64,000 nucleotides of DNA, taken from assembly GCA_946479035.1 (NCBI GenBank), contig CAMLDW010000005.1, forward strand, positions 28,318-92,317, given 5' to 3'. Under the pieces are notes generated by a model, which was given only the letters and a program-made list of their open reading frames with translations, was not told the origin of the DNA and searched no databases. The position numbers were made by a program, and so were the translations under genes. This DNA comes from an uncultured Chthonomonadaceae bacterium. GTDB lineage: Bacteria > Armatimonadota > Fimbriimonadia > Fimbriimonadales > Fimbriimonadaceae. Within the stretch, counting starts at the first letter, position 1; each line of letters begins with the position of its first letter. Of this stretch, positions 26,955 to 34,647 are shown piece after piece.

Positions 26955-27937
26955 CCGAGCCTCGCTTCGATTTGCCGGACCTCTTCTAGCACGGTGCGCA
27001 ACGAGTCGCGCGATGACTCCGGCGTCACGATCTGTGGCATGCGCCCTTTCGCCACGCAGTCCACGAAGTAAGCCAGTTCGTTGTAGTAGCCACCGAGGGA
27101 GGAAAGGTTCCCGCCCGCGCCGCTCGCCTCCATCTGCTTCGCCTCGTGCTTGCGCGGCTCCTTGCCCTCTTCATAGGTCCAGAGCTCGCCGTCGCGGAAG
27201 ATCATCGCTCCCCGCTCGAACACCGCGCGGTACTCCATGCGGAAAGGCGCGCCCTGTGGCAGGTTCCATCCGCCTTCGAGGTGGACCACGCACCCCGCAT
27301 AATCCATCGTCGTGAAGAAGTGCCCGACTCCGCGCGGGTCGCGCGAACCGTGAGAGACAATCGAGCGCGGCTCGCCCAGCAGGTACAGCGCAAAGTCCGT
27401 GTCGTGAATGTGCATATCCATCCCGCCGCCCGCCTTCGCCGGATCCGCCGCCCACCGGTCCACTGTGTACGCAGGGAACGCGCCGTATCGCGTCAAGTTC
27501 AGGGAGAGCAGCGGGCCGAGCGCCACCTTATCACACACATCTTTCAGGACTTCGTACTCGGGCCAAAAACGGATGCAGTGCCCGACCATCATCTTCACGC
27601 CCGCCTTCTTCGCGGCCGCGACCATCCGGTCCGCATCGGCCACCGTCAGTGCCATCGGCTTTTCGCACATCACGTGCTTTCCCGCCTCGCACGCTTTGAT
27701 CGAGAACTCCGCGTGCACGTCCGTCGGCAGGCAAACGTCCACCACGTCTACGTTCGCGTCGCGCAGCATCTCCTCGTAGCTCCCGCAGACCCGGCAGCCC
27801 CACTTTTGAGAGAACTCTGCCGCGCGCTCGGGCTTCCTGTCCCACACGCCGACCAGCTCCGCGCCGTCCAGCGCGCGGTAGACGTTTGCGTGCATCGTCC
27901 CCATGAACCCGCACCCCACCAGTCCGACCTTTACCAT
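26951..27937 (-). CDS. Gfo/Idh/MocA-family NAD(P)-dependent oxidoreductase
   Basis: 328 residues from the ATG at 27937 (MVKVGLVGCGFMG). Rossmann motif GCGFMG, then the family CEKPMAL stretch with its conserved Lys, and the second domain with DMHIHDTDFALYLLG, whose His/Asp belong to the usual catalytic area. Acts on sugars, inositols or similar polyols. First gene of a three-gene minus-strand operon with the epimerase and a small membrane protein. A TATCGT sits 11 bases before the ATG. Confidence 0.88.
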   Translation of the reverse strand: MVKVGLVGCGFMGTMHANVYRALDGAELVGVWDRKPERAAEFSQKWGCRVCGSYEEMLRDANVDVVDVCLPTDVHAEFSIKACEAGKHVMCEKPMALTVADADRMVAAAKKAGVKMMVGHCIRFWPEYEVLKDVCDKVALGPLLSLNLTRYGAFPAYTVDRWAADPAKAGGGMDMHIHDTDFALYLLGEPRSIVSHGSRDPRGVGHFFTTMDYAGCVVHLEGGWNLPQGAPFRMEYRAVFERGAMIFRDGELWTYEEGKEPRKHEAKQMEASGAGGNLSSLGGYYNELAYFVDCVAKGRMPQIVTPESSRDSLRTVLEEVRQIEARLG

Positions 27938-27990
27938 CTCGCGTTCCAACGATACTCTAGCCACGCCCGCGCCCGTCCTTACCTGTGGGC

Positions 27991-28344
27991 ATGTTCGAAC
28001 ACAGGAATCAGCCGCCGATCACCAGGGCCGAGTTCCACAAGCGCGTCCTGCGCAGGCTCGCACTGGCGCTCGGGTTTGTCGGCGCTGCGCTCGGCGCCGG
28101 CATGCTCGGCTACCACGTTTTCGGCGGCCTGGAGTGGGTGGATTCGCTGCTCGATGCCTCAATGATCCTCGGCGGCATGGGGCCGGTCCACGAGCTCAAC
28201 TCCGACGGCGCCAAGGTCTTCGCGTCTTTCTATGCGCTCTTTTCGGGCCTTGCGTTCATCGGCATCGCAGGCTTCCTCCTCGCTCCCTTCCTCCACCGCA
28301 TGATGCACCGGTTCCACAGCGACGAAGAGTCCTGGCCCGATTGA
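27991..28344 (+). CDS. Small two-helix membrane protein, channel-like topology
   Basis: 117 residues from the ATG at 27991. A basic N-terminus, TM1 (LALALGFVGAALGAGMLGYHVF), a re-entrant-like loop (SLLDASMILGGMGPVHELNSDGAKVFASF) and TM2 (YALFSGLAFIGIAGFLLAPFL), then a His-rich tail. The order TM-loop-TM with 'GAKVFASFYALFSGL' recalls two-helix ion-channel pores, but the TVGYG selectivity filter is absent. Similar small proteins occur in several phyla as hypotheticals. It is divergent from the oxidoreductase operon and just upstream of the beta-helix gene. Confidence 0.65.
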   Translation: MFEHRNQPPITRAEFHKRVLRRLALALGFVGAALGAGMLGYHVFGGLEWVDSLLDASMILGGMGPVHELNSDGAKVFASFYALFSGLAFIGIAGFLLAPFLHRMMHRFHSDEESWPD

Positions 28345-28381
28345 ACCGCCGTCCGCGAAGGAACGTCAAAACTACACTGGC

Positions 28382-30313
28382 ATGACGCTTGCGCTCCTTG
28401 CAGTCGTTTCGATCCCTTTCAGCGCGGTCTTTGTCGCACCGGGCGGCGACGACTCCGCGCCCGGCACGTCATCGAACCCTGTCGCCTCGCTCGCTCGAGC
28501 CGTCTTGATCGCCAAGCCAGGCGACACGGTCGTTGTCAGAGAAGGCGATTACCGCATCAGTACGCCGGTCAATGTCGGCGCGGACAGGGCCGGTCTGCGG
28601 ATCCTTGGCGAAGGGCGCGTCGTTCTGCGTGGCGGCCCGCAAGTCCCGCATAGCCTCTGGAAGCGCGCTGAGGACGACCGCTTGCCGGACTCATCGAAGG
28701 GGCACGTGTTTCGAGTGGATCTCAGGGCGATCGGTGTCAACAACGTGCCGCCGCTACAGCCGAGGGGATTCAGCCACAACGGTTCGATGGCGCCCGTCGA
28801 GCTCTTCGTCGGCGACGTGCCCCAAACCCTCGCGCGGTGGCCGAACGAAGGCTACGTCAAGACCGGTCGGCTCATCGACGGCGGAAGCGTCCCGCGTGAA
28901 GGCGACAGTGCCGGACGTAAGCCAGTCTTCGAGTTCACAAACGAACGCCCACAAAGGTGGAACGGTGCGAAGGACGCCTGGGCCTACGGGTATTGGCACT
29001 ACGACTGGGCCGACGAGAGCATGCCCGTTTCCGAGATCGATGGAGACAAGGTCACGCTTGGCGCGCCGCACACCTACGGCGTCCTCGCCGACCGCAACTT
29101 CTACTTTGAGAACGTGATCGAAGAGCTCGATAGCCCGGGCGAGTACTACATCGACCGCAGGCAGGGCGCGCTCTACTTCTGGCCATCCAAAGACGGCGAC
29201 GCCTATCTCTCGATCAATGACGGCTATCTTCTTCGCGTCATCGACGGCTCCGGCGTAACGATCGAGAACCTGCGCTTCGAGACCACGCGCGCAACGCCCG
29301 TCGAGATCGCAGGCGGCCACGACACCACAGTCAAGAACTGCGTCTTCCGCAACATCGGCCTCTTCGGGGTCAAGATCGGCAGCGGCACGGGGCACCGGGT
29401 CGAGTCGTGCCGGTTCACGGACTCGGGCGAGGGCGGCGTACAGCTCTATGGCGGCGACCGCGCGACCCTCACTCCCGCGAACGACGTGGTCGAAGGCTCC
29501 CTGTTCGAACGATTTAGCCGCCGCGCGCGCACCTATCGCCCGGGAGTGCTCGTCAACGGCGTCGGCATGACCGTCTCGAACTGCGAGTTCCGCGAAGCGC
29601 CGCACTCGGCAATCATCTTCAGCGGCAACGACCACACGTTCGTCGGCAACTCGTTCCACGACATCCTCACCGAGACCGGCGACGGCGGCGCGATCTACGG
29701 CGGCCGCGACTGGAGCGCGCGCGGCACCGTGATCAAGGAAAACCTCTTCTACCGCCTCAACGGCGTCCACCTCTATGAGAACGGCGTCTACCTCGACGAC
29801 CAACTGAGCGGCATCACGGTCGAGCACAACGCATTCGTCGACTGCTGGTGGGGGATCATGGTCGGCGGCGGGCGCGACAACACCGTCCGCGAAAACCTCT
29901 TCGTCCGTTGCCACCTCGCGATGCAGCTCGACGCGCGCGGGCTCGGCTGGGCCGCGAGCGGCCTCGAGGGCCTGCGGGCCTCGCTAGAAAAGGTTCCGTA
30001 CAAGGGCGAGGTCTGGCGGCGGCGCTATCCCGGGATCGAGAGGATCCTCGATGACGACCCGATGTCACCGAAAGGAAACACCGTCGGCGGGAACGTGCTG
30101 CTCGGCGCGGGCAAAGACACCGACAACGTTGAACCCGCCTTCCGTAGTGGCAGCCGCGTCGAGGGGAACAAGAGCAAGGACGGCGACTGGGACGTCGCCG
30201 CCAACAACAACCTGCTCTCGATCGGCCAGCGAGCGACGGCGGAGCTCCCGCCCGCTCTGCGCGCGCTCGCCGGCCGAAAGTTCGGCCCGCGCAACCCGGT
30301 ACCGGGCCCGTAG
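28382..30313 (+). CDS. Right-handed parallel beta-helix (PbH1) secreted protein
   Basis: 643 residues. Signal peptide about 1-20. The early part (GGDDSAPGTSSNPVASLARAV, here quoted in pieces; IAKPGDTVVVREGDYRI) is the standard entry of pectate-lyase-like beta-helix enzymes. It is followed by an insert with DWADESMPVSEIDG and by PbH1 rungs from about residue 280 (NLRFETTRATPVEIAGGHDTTVKNCVF-type repeats). A polysaccharide lyase or hydrolase role outside the cell is likely, but no catalytic residues can be assigned. Confidence 0.82.
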   Translation: MTLALLAVVSIPFSAVFVAPGGDDSAPGTSSNPVASLARAVLIAKPGDTVVVREGDYRISTPVNVGADRAGLRILGEGRVVLRGGPQVPHSLWKRAEDDRLPDSSKGHVFRVDLRAIGVNNVPPLQPRGFSHNGSMAPVELFVGDVPQTLARWPNEGYVKTGRLIDGGSVPREGDSAGRKPVFEFTNERPQRWNGAKDAWAYGYWHYDWADESMPVSEIDGDKVTLGAPHTYGVLADRNFYFENVIEELDSPGEYYIDRRQGALYFWPSKDGDAYLSINDGYLLRVIDGSGVTIENLRFETTRATPVEIAGGHDTTVKNCVFRNIGLFGVKIGSGTGHRVESCRFTDSGEGGVQLYGGDRATLTPANDVVEGSLFERFSRRARTYRPGVLVNGVGMTVSNCEFREAPHSAIIFSGNDHTFVGNSFHDILTETGDGGAIYGGRDWSARGTVIKENLFYRLNGVHLYENGVYLDDQLSGITVEHNAFVDCWWGIMVGGGRDNTVRENLFVRCHLAMQLDARGLGWAASGLEGLRASLEKVPYKGEVWRRRYPGIERILDDDPMSPKGNTVGGNVLLGAGKDTDNVEPAFRSGSRVEGNKSKDGDWDVAANNNLLSIGQRATAELPPALRALAGRKFGPRNPVPGP

Positions 30314-30319
30314 GCGTTG

Positions 30320-30553
30320 TCACAAGCCCTTTCGCAAGGACTCGAACTCTGCGCGGCTCATGCCTGCCTGCTTTAGGATCGATGAGAAGGTTCCTTTGGG
30401 CACGTCCTTGGTTGGATGCTTCAAGATGACGGTCAACTTTTCGTCGCGCCCAACTCGACGAAGCTTCAAGTGACTTCCGCGTTGACTGACCTGTTCGAAT
30501 CCCGCTCGCAGCAAGACCCTCAGGATCTCGTGGCTGCTAGGCGCTCCTGACAT
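30320..30553 (-). CDS. hicA: HicA-type mRNA interferase toxin
   Basis: 77 residues from the ATG at 30553, overlapping the hicB end by 17 bases. The dsRBD-like HicA fold carries the catalytic His in QRGSHLKLRR and the conserved HPTKDVPKGTFSSILKQAG end. It would cut mRNA when not bound by HicB. A longer in-frame start would run across the hicB gene and is unlikely. Confidence 0.87.
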   Translation of the reverse strand: MSGAPSSHEILRVLLRAGFEQVSQRGSHLKLRRVGRDEKLTVILKHPTKDVPKGTFSSILKQAGMSRAEFESLRKGL

Positions 30554-30749
30554 CCACGTGTTCGATCGTGACGGACTCGATCTCGGAAACCTCAGGATGA
30601 GGCTCGTCTTCAAAGTAGAGCTCTAGCGCCTCTTTGATAGCGGCCTTGGCCTCCTCCAGCGAGTCGCCGAAGGTACTGACCTCGACGTTGAGAGCCTGGG
30701 CGACCCAGTGTCTGCCCTCCTTGTAATAGGCCACTTGAATCTTCCTCAC
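30537..30749 (-). CDS. hicB: HicB-type antitoxin
   Basis: 70 residues from the GTG at 30749 (MRKIQVAYYKEGRHWVAQAL), which follows TACAAT by six bases. Short HicB form: the partial RNase-H-like domain (GDSLEEAKAAIKEALELYFED) without an obvious C-terminal DNA-binding domain. Neutralises HicA encoded directly downstream. The order is antitoxin first. Confidence 0.85.
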   Translation of the reverse strand: MRKIQVAYYKEGRHWVAQALNVEVSTFGDSLEEAKAAIKEALELYFEDEPHPEVSEIESVTIEHVDVRSA

Positions 30750-30755
30750 GCCCCT

Positions 30756-30761
30756 ATTGTA
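30756..30761 (-). promoter_or_regulatory. Leaderless -10 element TACAAT of hicBA
   Basis: TACAAT-N6-GTG on the minus strand. It sets the hicB start at 30749 rather than an in-frame TTG at 30767. Confidence 0.55.
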
Positions 30762-30817
30762 TTCCAAGCACCAGCTCCCCGCCAGATTCCCCCGGCTCTC
30801 CCCCTTCTACTTTCAGA

Positions 30818-30823
30818 TACACT
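30818..30823 (+). promoter_or_regulatory. -10 element TACACT of the DUF885 gene
   Basis: TACACT-N10-ATG(30834): predicted leader of about four bases. Confidence 0.4.
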
Positions 30824-30833
30824 CCCCGGCACC

Positions 30834-32558
30834 ATGCTGGGCCTCGTCTTCGCCGTGCTCGTCGGCGGCGCAATCCAGGACGCCCACACCTATCGCGAGA
30901 TGTCTGTGGACCTGAACGCCCTCACCGAAGCCGCAAACCCGATGGCGCCCGTCGTCGAGCGCTTCTCGACCGACCGCCGCGACCTCGACCGCGTCTACGA
31001 CGTCGAGACGTCGTCGGCCACGTTCGCGGGAAGGCGCGCCTTCTACCACGACTGGCTCGACGCGATCAAGAAACTGCCGTTCGACTCGTATCCCACGGAA
31101 GCGAAGGTCGACTATGTCCTCCTCCGTAACCGCATTGAAGGCGACCTCGGTGAGCTCGAAGTGCAAGAAAAGCGGATCGCAAAGGCCGCGAAGTACCTGC
31201 CCGACCTTTCCATCCCAACGGCGTTCATCGAGGCCAACCGCAGCATGCTCCCCGTCAAGCCGGACCAGTCTGCGAAAAAACTGACGGACTTTGCCGACAC
31301 CATCGCCGCAAAGCAGGCTGGACTGCCGCAGCAGGCGCCGACGAGCGAAGAGCCAGACGCGCGCTTCGCCGCACAGCTGGTCGAGAACATGAAGGCCGGA
31401 CTCAAGCACTGGTTCGACTTCTATAACGGCTACGATCCCGACTTCTCCTGGTGGTGCAAGAAGCCGTACGAACAGGCCGACCACGCGCTCGAAAGCTACA
31501 TCAAAGTCCTGCGCGAGCGCGTCGCGAAGGTCGAAGGCGACGAGATCACGGGCGACCCGGTCGGCCGTGAGGCACTGATGCTCGACCTCAAGCGCGAGAT
31601 GATCGCCTACACGCCCGAAGAGCTGATCGACATCGCCAACAAAGAGTTCGCCTGGTGCGAAAAGGAGATGGTCAAGGCCTCCACCGAAATGGGCTTCGGC
31701 GCGGACTGGAAGAAGGCGCTCGAGAAGGTCAAAGAGGACCACGTCGCGCCTGGCGAGCAGCCGGAGATGATCCGCGCGCTCGCGTGGGAGGCGATCGACT
31801 ACGTCGAGAAGAACAACCTCGTCACGGTCCCCGACCTCGCCAAGCGCGTCTGGCGCATGGAGATGATGTCGCCCGAGCGGCAGAAGGTGTCACCGTTCTT
31901 CCTCGGCGGGCAGACCATCTTGGTGAGTTTCCCGACCGACACGATGACCGACGACGAGAAGGAAATGTCGATGCGCGGCAACAACAAGCACTTTGCGAAG
32001 GCGACCGTGCACCACGAGCTGATCCCTGGCCACCACCTGCAAGGCTTTATGAACGCGCGCTACAACACGCACCGCGCCGCGTTCCGCACGCCGTTCTGGA
32101 CCGAAGGCTGGGCGCTCTGGTGGGAAATGCTGCTGTACGAGCGCAACTTCCCGGCAACCCCAGAGGACAAGGTCGGCTTCCTTTTCTGGCGCATGCACCG
32201 CTGCGCGCGCATCATCTTCTCGCTCAAGTTCCACCTTGGCGAGATGACGCCGCAGCAGTGCGTCGACTTCCTCGTCGAAAAGGTCGGGCACGAGCGCGCG
32301 AACGCCGAGGGCGAGGTGCGCCGCTCGTTCAACGGATCGTATCCGCCGCTCTACCAGCTAGCGTACATGACCGGCGCGCTCGAGTTCCGCGCGCTCTACA
32401 AAGACCTGGTGCTCTCGAAGAAGATTACCGACAGGCAGTTCCACGACGCGATCCTGCACCTGAACAGCATGCCGATCGACGGGATACGGATGGTCATGGA
32501 GGACTTGCCCCCCACGCGCGACTACCAGTCGGCGTGGAAGTTCTACACCGCGCCGTGA
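30834..32558 (+). CDS. DUF885 metallopeptidase-like protein
   Basis: 574 residues from the ATG at 30834; upstream in-frame codons would cross the hicB promoter. A short hydrophobic start (LGLVFAVLVGGAIQ) may be a signal peptide. The DUF885 domain covers nearly the whole length. HHELIPGHH (393-401) is the zinc-binding HExxxGHH-like motif, followed by WTEGWALWWE, which carries the next acidic ligand. DUF885 proteins are believed to be zinc carboxypeptidases or dipeptidases. Together with the S9, S10 and S41 genes it adds to the secreted peptidase set. Confidence 0.88.
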   Translation: MLGLVFAVLVGGAIQDAHTYREMSVDLNALTEAANPMAPVVERFSTDRRDLDRVYDVETSSATFAGRRAFYHDWLDAIKKLPFDSYPTEAKVDYVLLRNRIEGDLGELEVQEKRIAKAAKYLPDLSIPTAFIEANRSMLPVKPDQSAKKLTDFADTIAAKQAGLPQQAPTSEEPDARFAAQLVENMKAGLKHWFDFYNGYDPDFSWWCKKPYEQADHALESYIKVLRERVAKVEGDEITGDPVGREALMLDLKREMIAYTPEELIDIANKEFAWCEKEMVKASTEMGFGADWKKALEKVKEDHVAPGEQPEMIRALAWEAIDYVEKNNLVTVPDLAKRVWRMEMMSPERQKVSPFFLGGQTILVSFPTDTMTDDEKEMSMRGNNKHFAKATVHHELIPGHHLQGFMNARYNTHRAAFRTPFWTEGWALWWEMLLYERNFPATPEDKVGFLFWRMHRCARIIFSLKFHLGEMTPQQCVDFLVEKVGHERANAEGEVRRSFNGSYPPLYQLAYMTGALEFRALYKDLVLSKKITDRQFHDAILHLNSMPIDGIRMVMEDLPPTRDYQSAWKFYTAP

Positions 32559-32602
32559 GGCATGCGCAGTGAACGCCGTTCGCCGAGTTCGATGGCGCAT
32601 TG

Positions 32603-32655
32603 GGACTGGCGAGTCCACGTGCGTCGGCGTTAGATAGGTGGCCAAGCCTGGCCAC
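32603..32655 (+). other. Two hairpins in the leader of the lipoprotein gene at 32716
   Basis: Hairpin 1: GGACT/AGTCC around GGCG (32603-32616). Hairpin 2: GTGGCCA/TGGCCAC around AGCC (32638-32655). They precede an AAGAGGAA Shine-Dalgarno and the ATG at 32716. A structured leader or the terminator of the DUF885 gene are both possible; I match it to no known riboswitch. Confidence 0.35.
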
Positions 32656-32715
32656 GCATCCCTGCGTCCCAGCAAAAACCATTGACTCCCCTTTAGGCGT
32701 CCAAGAGGAATAAGC

Positions 32716-33687
32716 ATGCTGGAGCCGATCGTGAAAGCCAGCCTCCTGATCGTACTGCCCAGCCTTGCGCTCTGCACCGCCTGCGGGGGCGGCGGCGGCT
32801 CTGTCGGCACGAACAGCGGTCCAAACCCCGGACTCAACGGCAGCCTGAACGGCCGCCAGATCTTCCTCGCAGACTCTCCCTGGAACACGCCGGTCGACAC
32901 CGCCGCCGTCGACCCCAACTCCGCCGCCATCATCGCTAACATCGGCGCTGGCAAGGCGTTCCACCCAGACTTCGGCGCGGACTGGAACGGCGGCCCGTTC
33001 GGCATCCCCTACGTCGTCGTCGACGGCACGCAGCCGCCGGTCAACGTCACTTTCGGCTACAGCGACGAGAGCGACCCGGGCCCGTACCCCGTCCCATCCA
33101 ACGCGCCGATCGAAGGCGGCGCAAGCTCGACGGGCGACCGCCACGTGCTCGTCGTCGACAAGGACAACTGGGTGCTCTACGAAATGTTCGACGCGCACAA
33201 GGTCTCGGGCGGCTGGCACGCAGGCTCTGGCGCAAAGTGGGACATGAAGACCAACCACTACCGCACCGCTGGTTGGACCTCCGCCGACGCAGCGGGCCTT
33301 CCGATCCTTCCGGGCCTGGTGCGCTACGACGAGGTATTGGCCGGTGCGATCAACCACGCGCTCCGCTTTACCGTCTCAGTGACGAGAAAAGCGTACGTCT
33401 TTCCCGCTAGCCATTGGGCCTCTTCGAACACCGATCCCCTCCGCCCGCCGATGGGGATGCGCGTGCGCCTCAAGTCGTCGTTCGATCTAACGGGCTACCC
33501 CGCGCAGGCGCAGGTCGTCCTTCGCGCGCTCAAAAAGTACGGCATGATGGTCGCCGACAACGGGTCCGACTGGTACATCTCAGGCACTGCGGACGCGCGC
33601 TGGGACGACGCGCAGATCAACACGCTCAAACAGCTGCACGGCTCCGACTTTGAAGTCGTGCAGATGGGCACGATCGTCACTCCCTAG
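32716..33687 (+). CDS. Secreted lipoprotein of unknown function
   Basis: 323 residues. Signal with lipobox TACGGGGG (Cys23), then a Gly/Asn-rich linker and a compact domain with RQIFLADSPWNTPVD, GPYPVPSNAPIEGGAS, DRHVLVVDKDNWVLYEMFDA and GWTSADAAGLPILPGLVRYDEV. The last region ends with KYGMMVADNGSDWYISG. Similar proteins are widespread and uncharacterised; acidic residues and a His in the HVLVVDK area could form an active site, but I assign none. An AAGAGGAA Shine-Dalgarno precedes the ATG. Confidence 0.78.
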   Translation: MLEPIVKASLLIVLPSLALCTACGGGGGSVGTNSGPNPGLNGSLNGRQIFLADSPWNTPVDTAAVDPNSAAIIANIGAGKAFHPDFGADWNGGPFGIPYVVVDGTQPPVNVTFGYSDESDPGPYPVPSNAPIEGGASSTGDRHVLVVDKDNWVLYEMFDAHKVSGGWHAGSGAKWDMKTNHYRTAGWTSADAAGLPILPGLVRYDEVLAGAINHALRFTVSVTRKAYVFPASHWASSNTDPLRPPMGMRVRLKSSFDLTGYPAQAQVVLRALKKYGMMVADNGSDWYISGTADARWDDAQINTLKQLHGSDFEVVQMGTIVTP

Positions 33688-34640
33688 CGTTCCTCTCTCC
33701 TCTCCGGGGGAGCGGGGTTAGGGGAGAGGGGTGCACGCGACCTCCCCGCAACGACGATCGCGATGCCGCCAAGGATGAGAACGCCGGAGACCACGAGCGT
33801 CATTGTCGTTTTCTCGCCGATGAACGCAATTCCCCCGATCGCCACGATCACCGGCACGGCCAGCTGCACGACCGCCGCGCGCATTGAGGTCAGCCCCCTC
33901 AGCGCGTGGTACCAAACGACGTAGCCCAGGCCGGACGTGATCGCGCCGCTGACGACCGCGAGCAGCACGCCCGTTGCGTTTGCATGAGCGTCTATCGGAC
34001 CGATCAGACCGATCAGACCGATTAGGAGAGCGAGCGGCACCGACCGTACGAAGTTGCCGGCGGTCGCGAGCGATGGGTCGGGAACTCCGCGACCGAGCAG
34101 GGAATAGAATCCCCACGAGACCCCTGCGAGCGCCATCAGCGATCCGCCGATGAGCGATGGCGCTTCGAGCTTTGGCAAGAACAAGTACACGAGCCCGCCG
34201 AGCGCGAGGGCGAGGCCGCCCCATTCGAGCAACGTCGGCCGCTCTCCTTTGACGATCCCGACGACGATCATCGTCGCCTGCACGCACCCGAAGAGGATCA
34301 GCCCTCCAGTCGCAGCCGACAAGGAAAGATATGCGAACGAGAACGCGGCGGCGTAGGCAAAGAGACACAGCGCCATCGGCCAGGAACCGAACCCCTCTCC
34401 CCCGAAGGGGAGAGGGGAATGAATGCGCGCAGGCAACACGACGACCAGCCACAGGAACGCCGCGCCAGAGACAATCCGAAACGCCGTGAACGACGCCGCG
34501 TCGATAGCACCGTCCTTCAGGGCCAACCGGCAAAGGATAGAGTTGGACGCGAACGCGACAAGCGTGACGAGGGTCAGGAGTAGCGTGCGGGCGGACAACA
34601 GGGAGAGTATGGAGCAGGGGGGCCTCCGTTCGGATAACAT
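33684..34640 (-). CDS. EamA-family (DMT) transporter with an in-frame palindrome insertion
   Basis: 318 residues. Ten predicted transmembrane helices with the internal duplication of drug/metabolite transporters (SILCRLALKDGAIDAASFTAFRI; later GFYSLLGRGVPDPSLATAGNF). Substrate unknown. Between helices 2 and 3 the sequence HSPLPFGGEGFGS is the translation of a CCCCTCTCCCC palindrome inserted in frame; near residue 230 a 9-bp tandem repeat gives LIGLIGLIGP. The ATG at 34640 is the reverse complement of the divergent gene's -10 hexamer; a downstream TTG is an alternative start. Confidence 0.82.
   Translation of the reverse strand: MLSERRPPCSILSLLSARTLLLTLVTLVAFASNSILCRLALKDGAIDAASFTAFRIVSGAAFLWLVVVLPARIHSPLPFGGEGFGSWPMALCLFAYAAAFSFAYLSLSAATGGLILFGCVQATMIVVGIVKGERPTLLEWGGLALALGGLVYLFLPKLEAPSLIGGSLMALAGVSWGFYSLLGRGVPDPSLATAGNFVRSVPLALLIGLIGLIGPIDAHANATGVLLAVVSGAITSGLGYVVWYHALRGLTSMRAAVVQLAVPVIVAIGGIAFIGEKTTMTLVVSGVLILGGIAIVVAGRSRAPLSPNPAPPERREER
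33692..33731. repeat. CCTCTCC/GGGGAGAGGGG palindromic repeat overlapping a gene end
   Basis: Long form of the palindrome family (two G-rich blocks). It lies between two convergent genes and encodes the last residues of the EamA protein (SPNPAPPERREER), so the transporter's C-terminus has grown into the repeat. Confidence 0.6.
33998..34023. repeat. 9-bp tandem repeat (unit GACCGATCA, about 2.9 copies)
   Basis: In-frame triplet-compatible repeat inside a transmembrane stretch of the EamA gene; copy-number change would keep the reading frame. Confidence 0.7.
34392..34417. repeat. CCCCTCTCCCC/GGGGAGAGGGG palindrome inside the EamA gene
   Basis: Perfect 11-bp stem with a 4-base loop. It is in frame and placed in a loop between helices, where it is likely tolerated. 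Confidence 0.75.
34635..34640 (+). promoter_or_regulatory. Leaderless -10 element TAACAT of the second DUF2961 gene
   Basis: TAACAT-N7-ATG(34648). Its complement ATGTTA contains the EamA start codon on the other strand. Confidence 0.55.
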
Positions 34641-34647
34641 CCACTCC

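Noticed and set aside
32580..32716. A possible cyclic-di-GMP or similar riboswitch before the lipoprotein gene
   Set aside because: Hairpins and a purine-rich tail are there, but I find no conserved GEMM-type core; listed only as hairpins.
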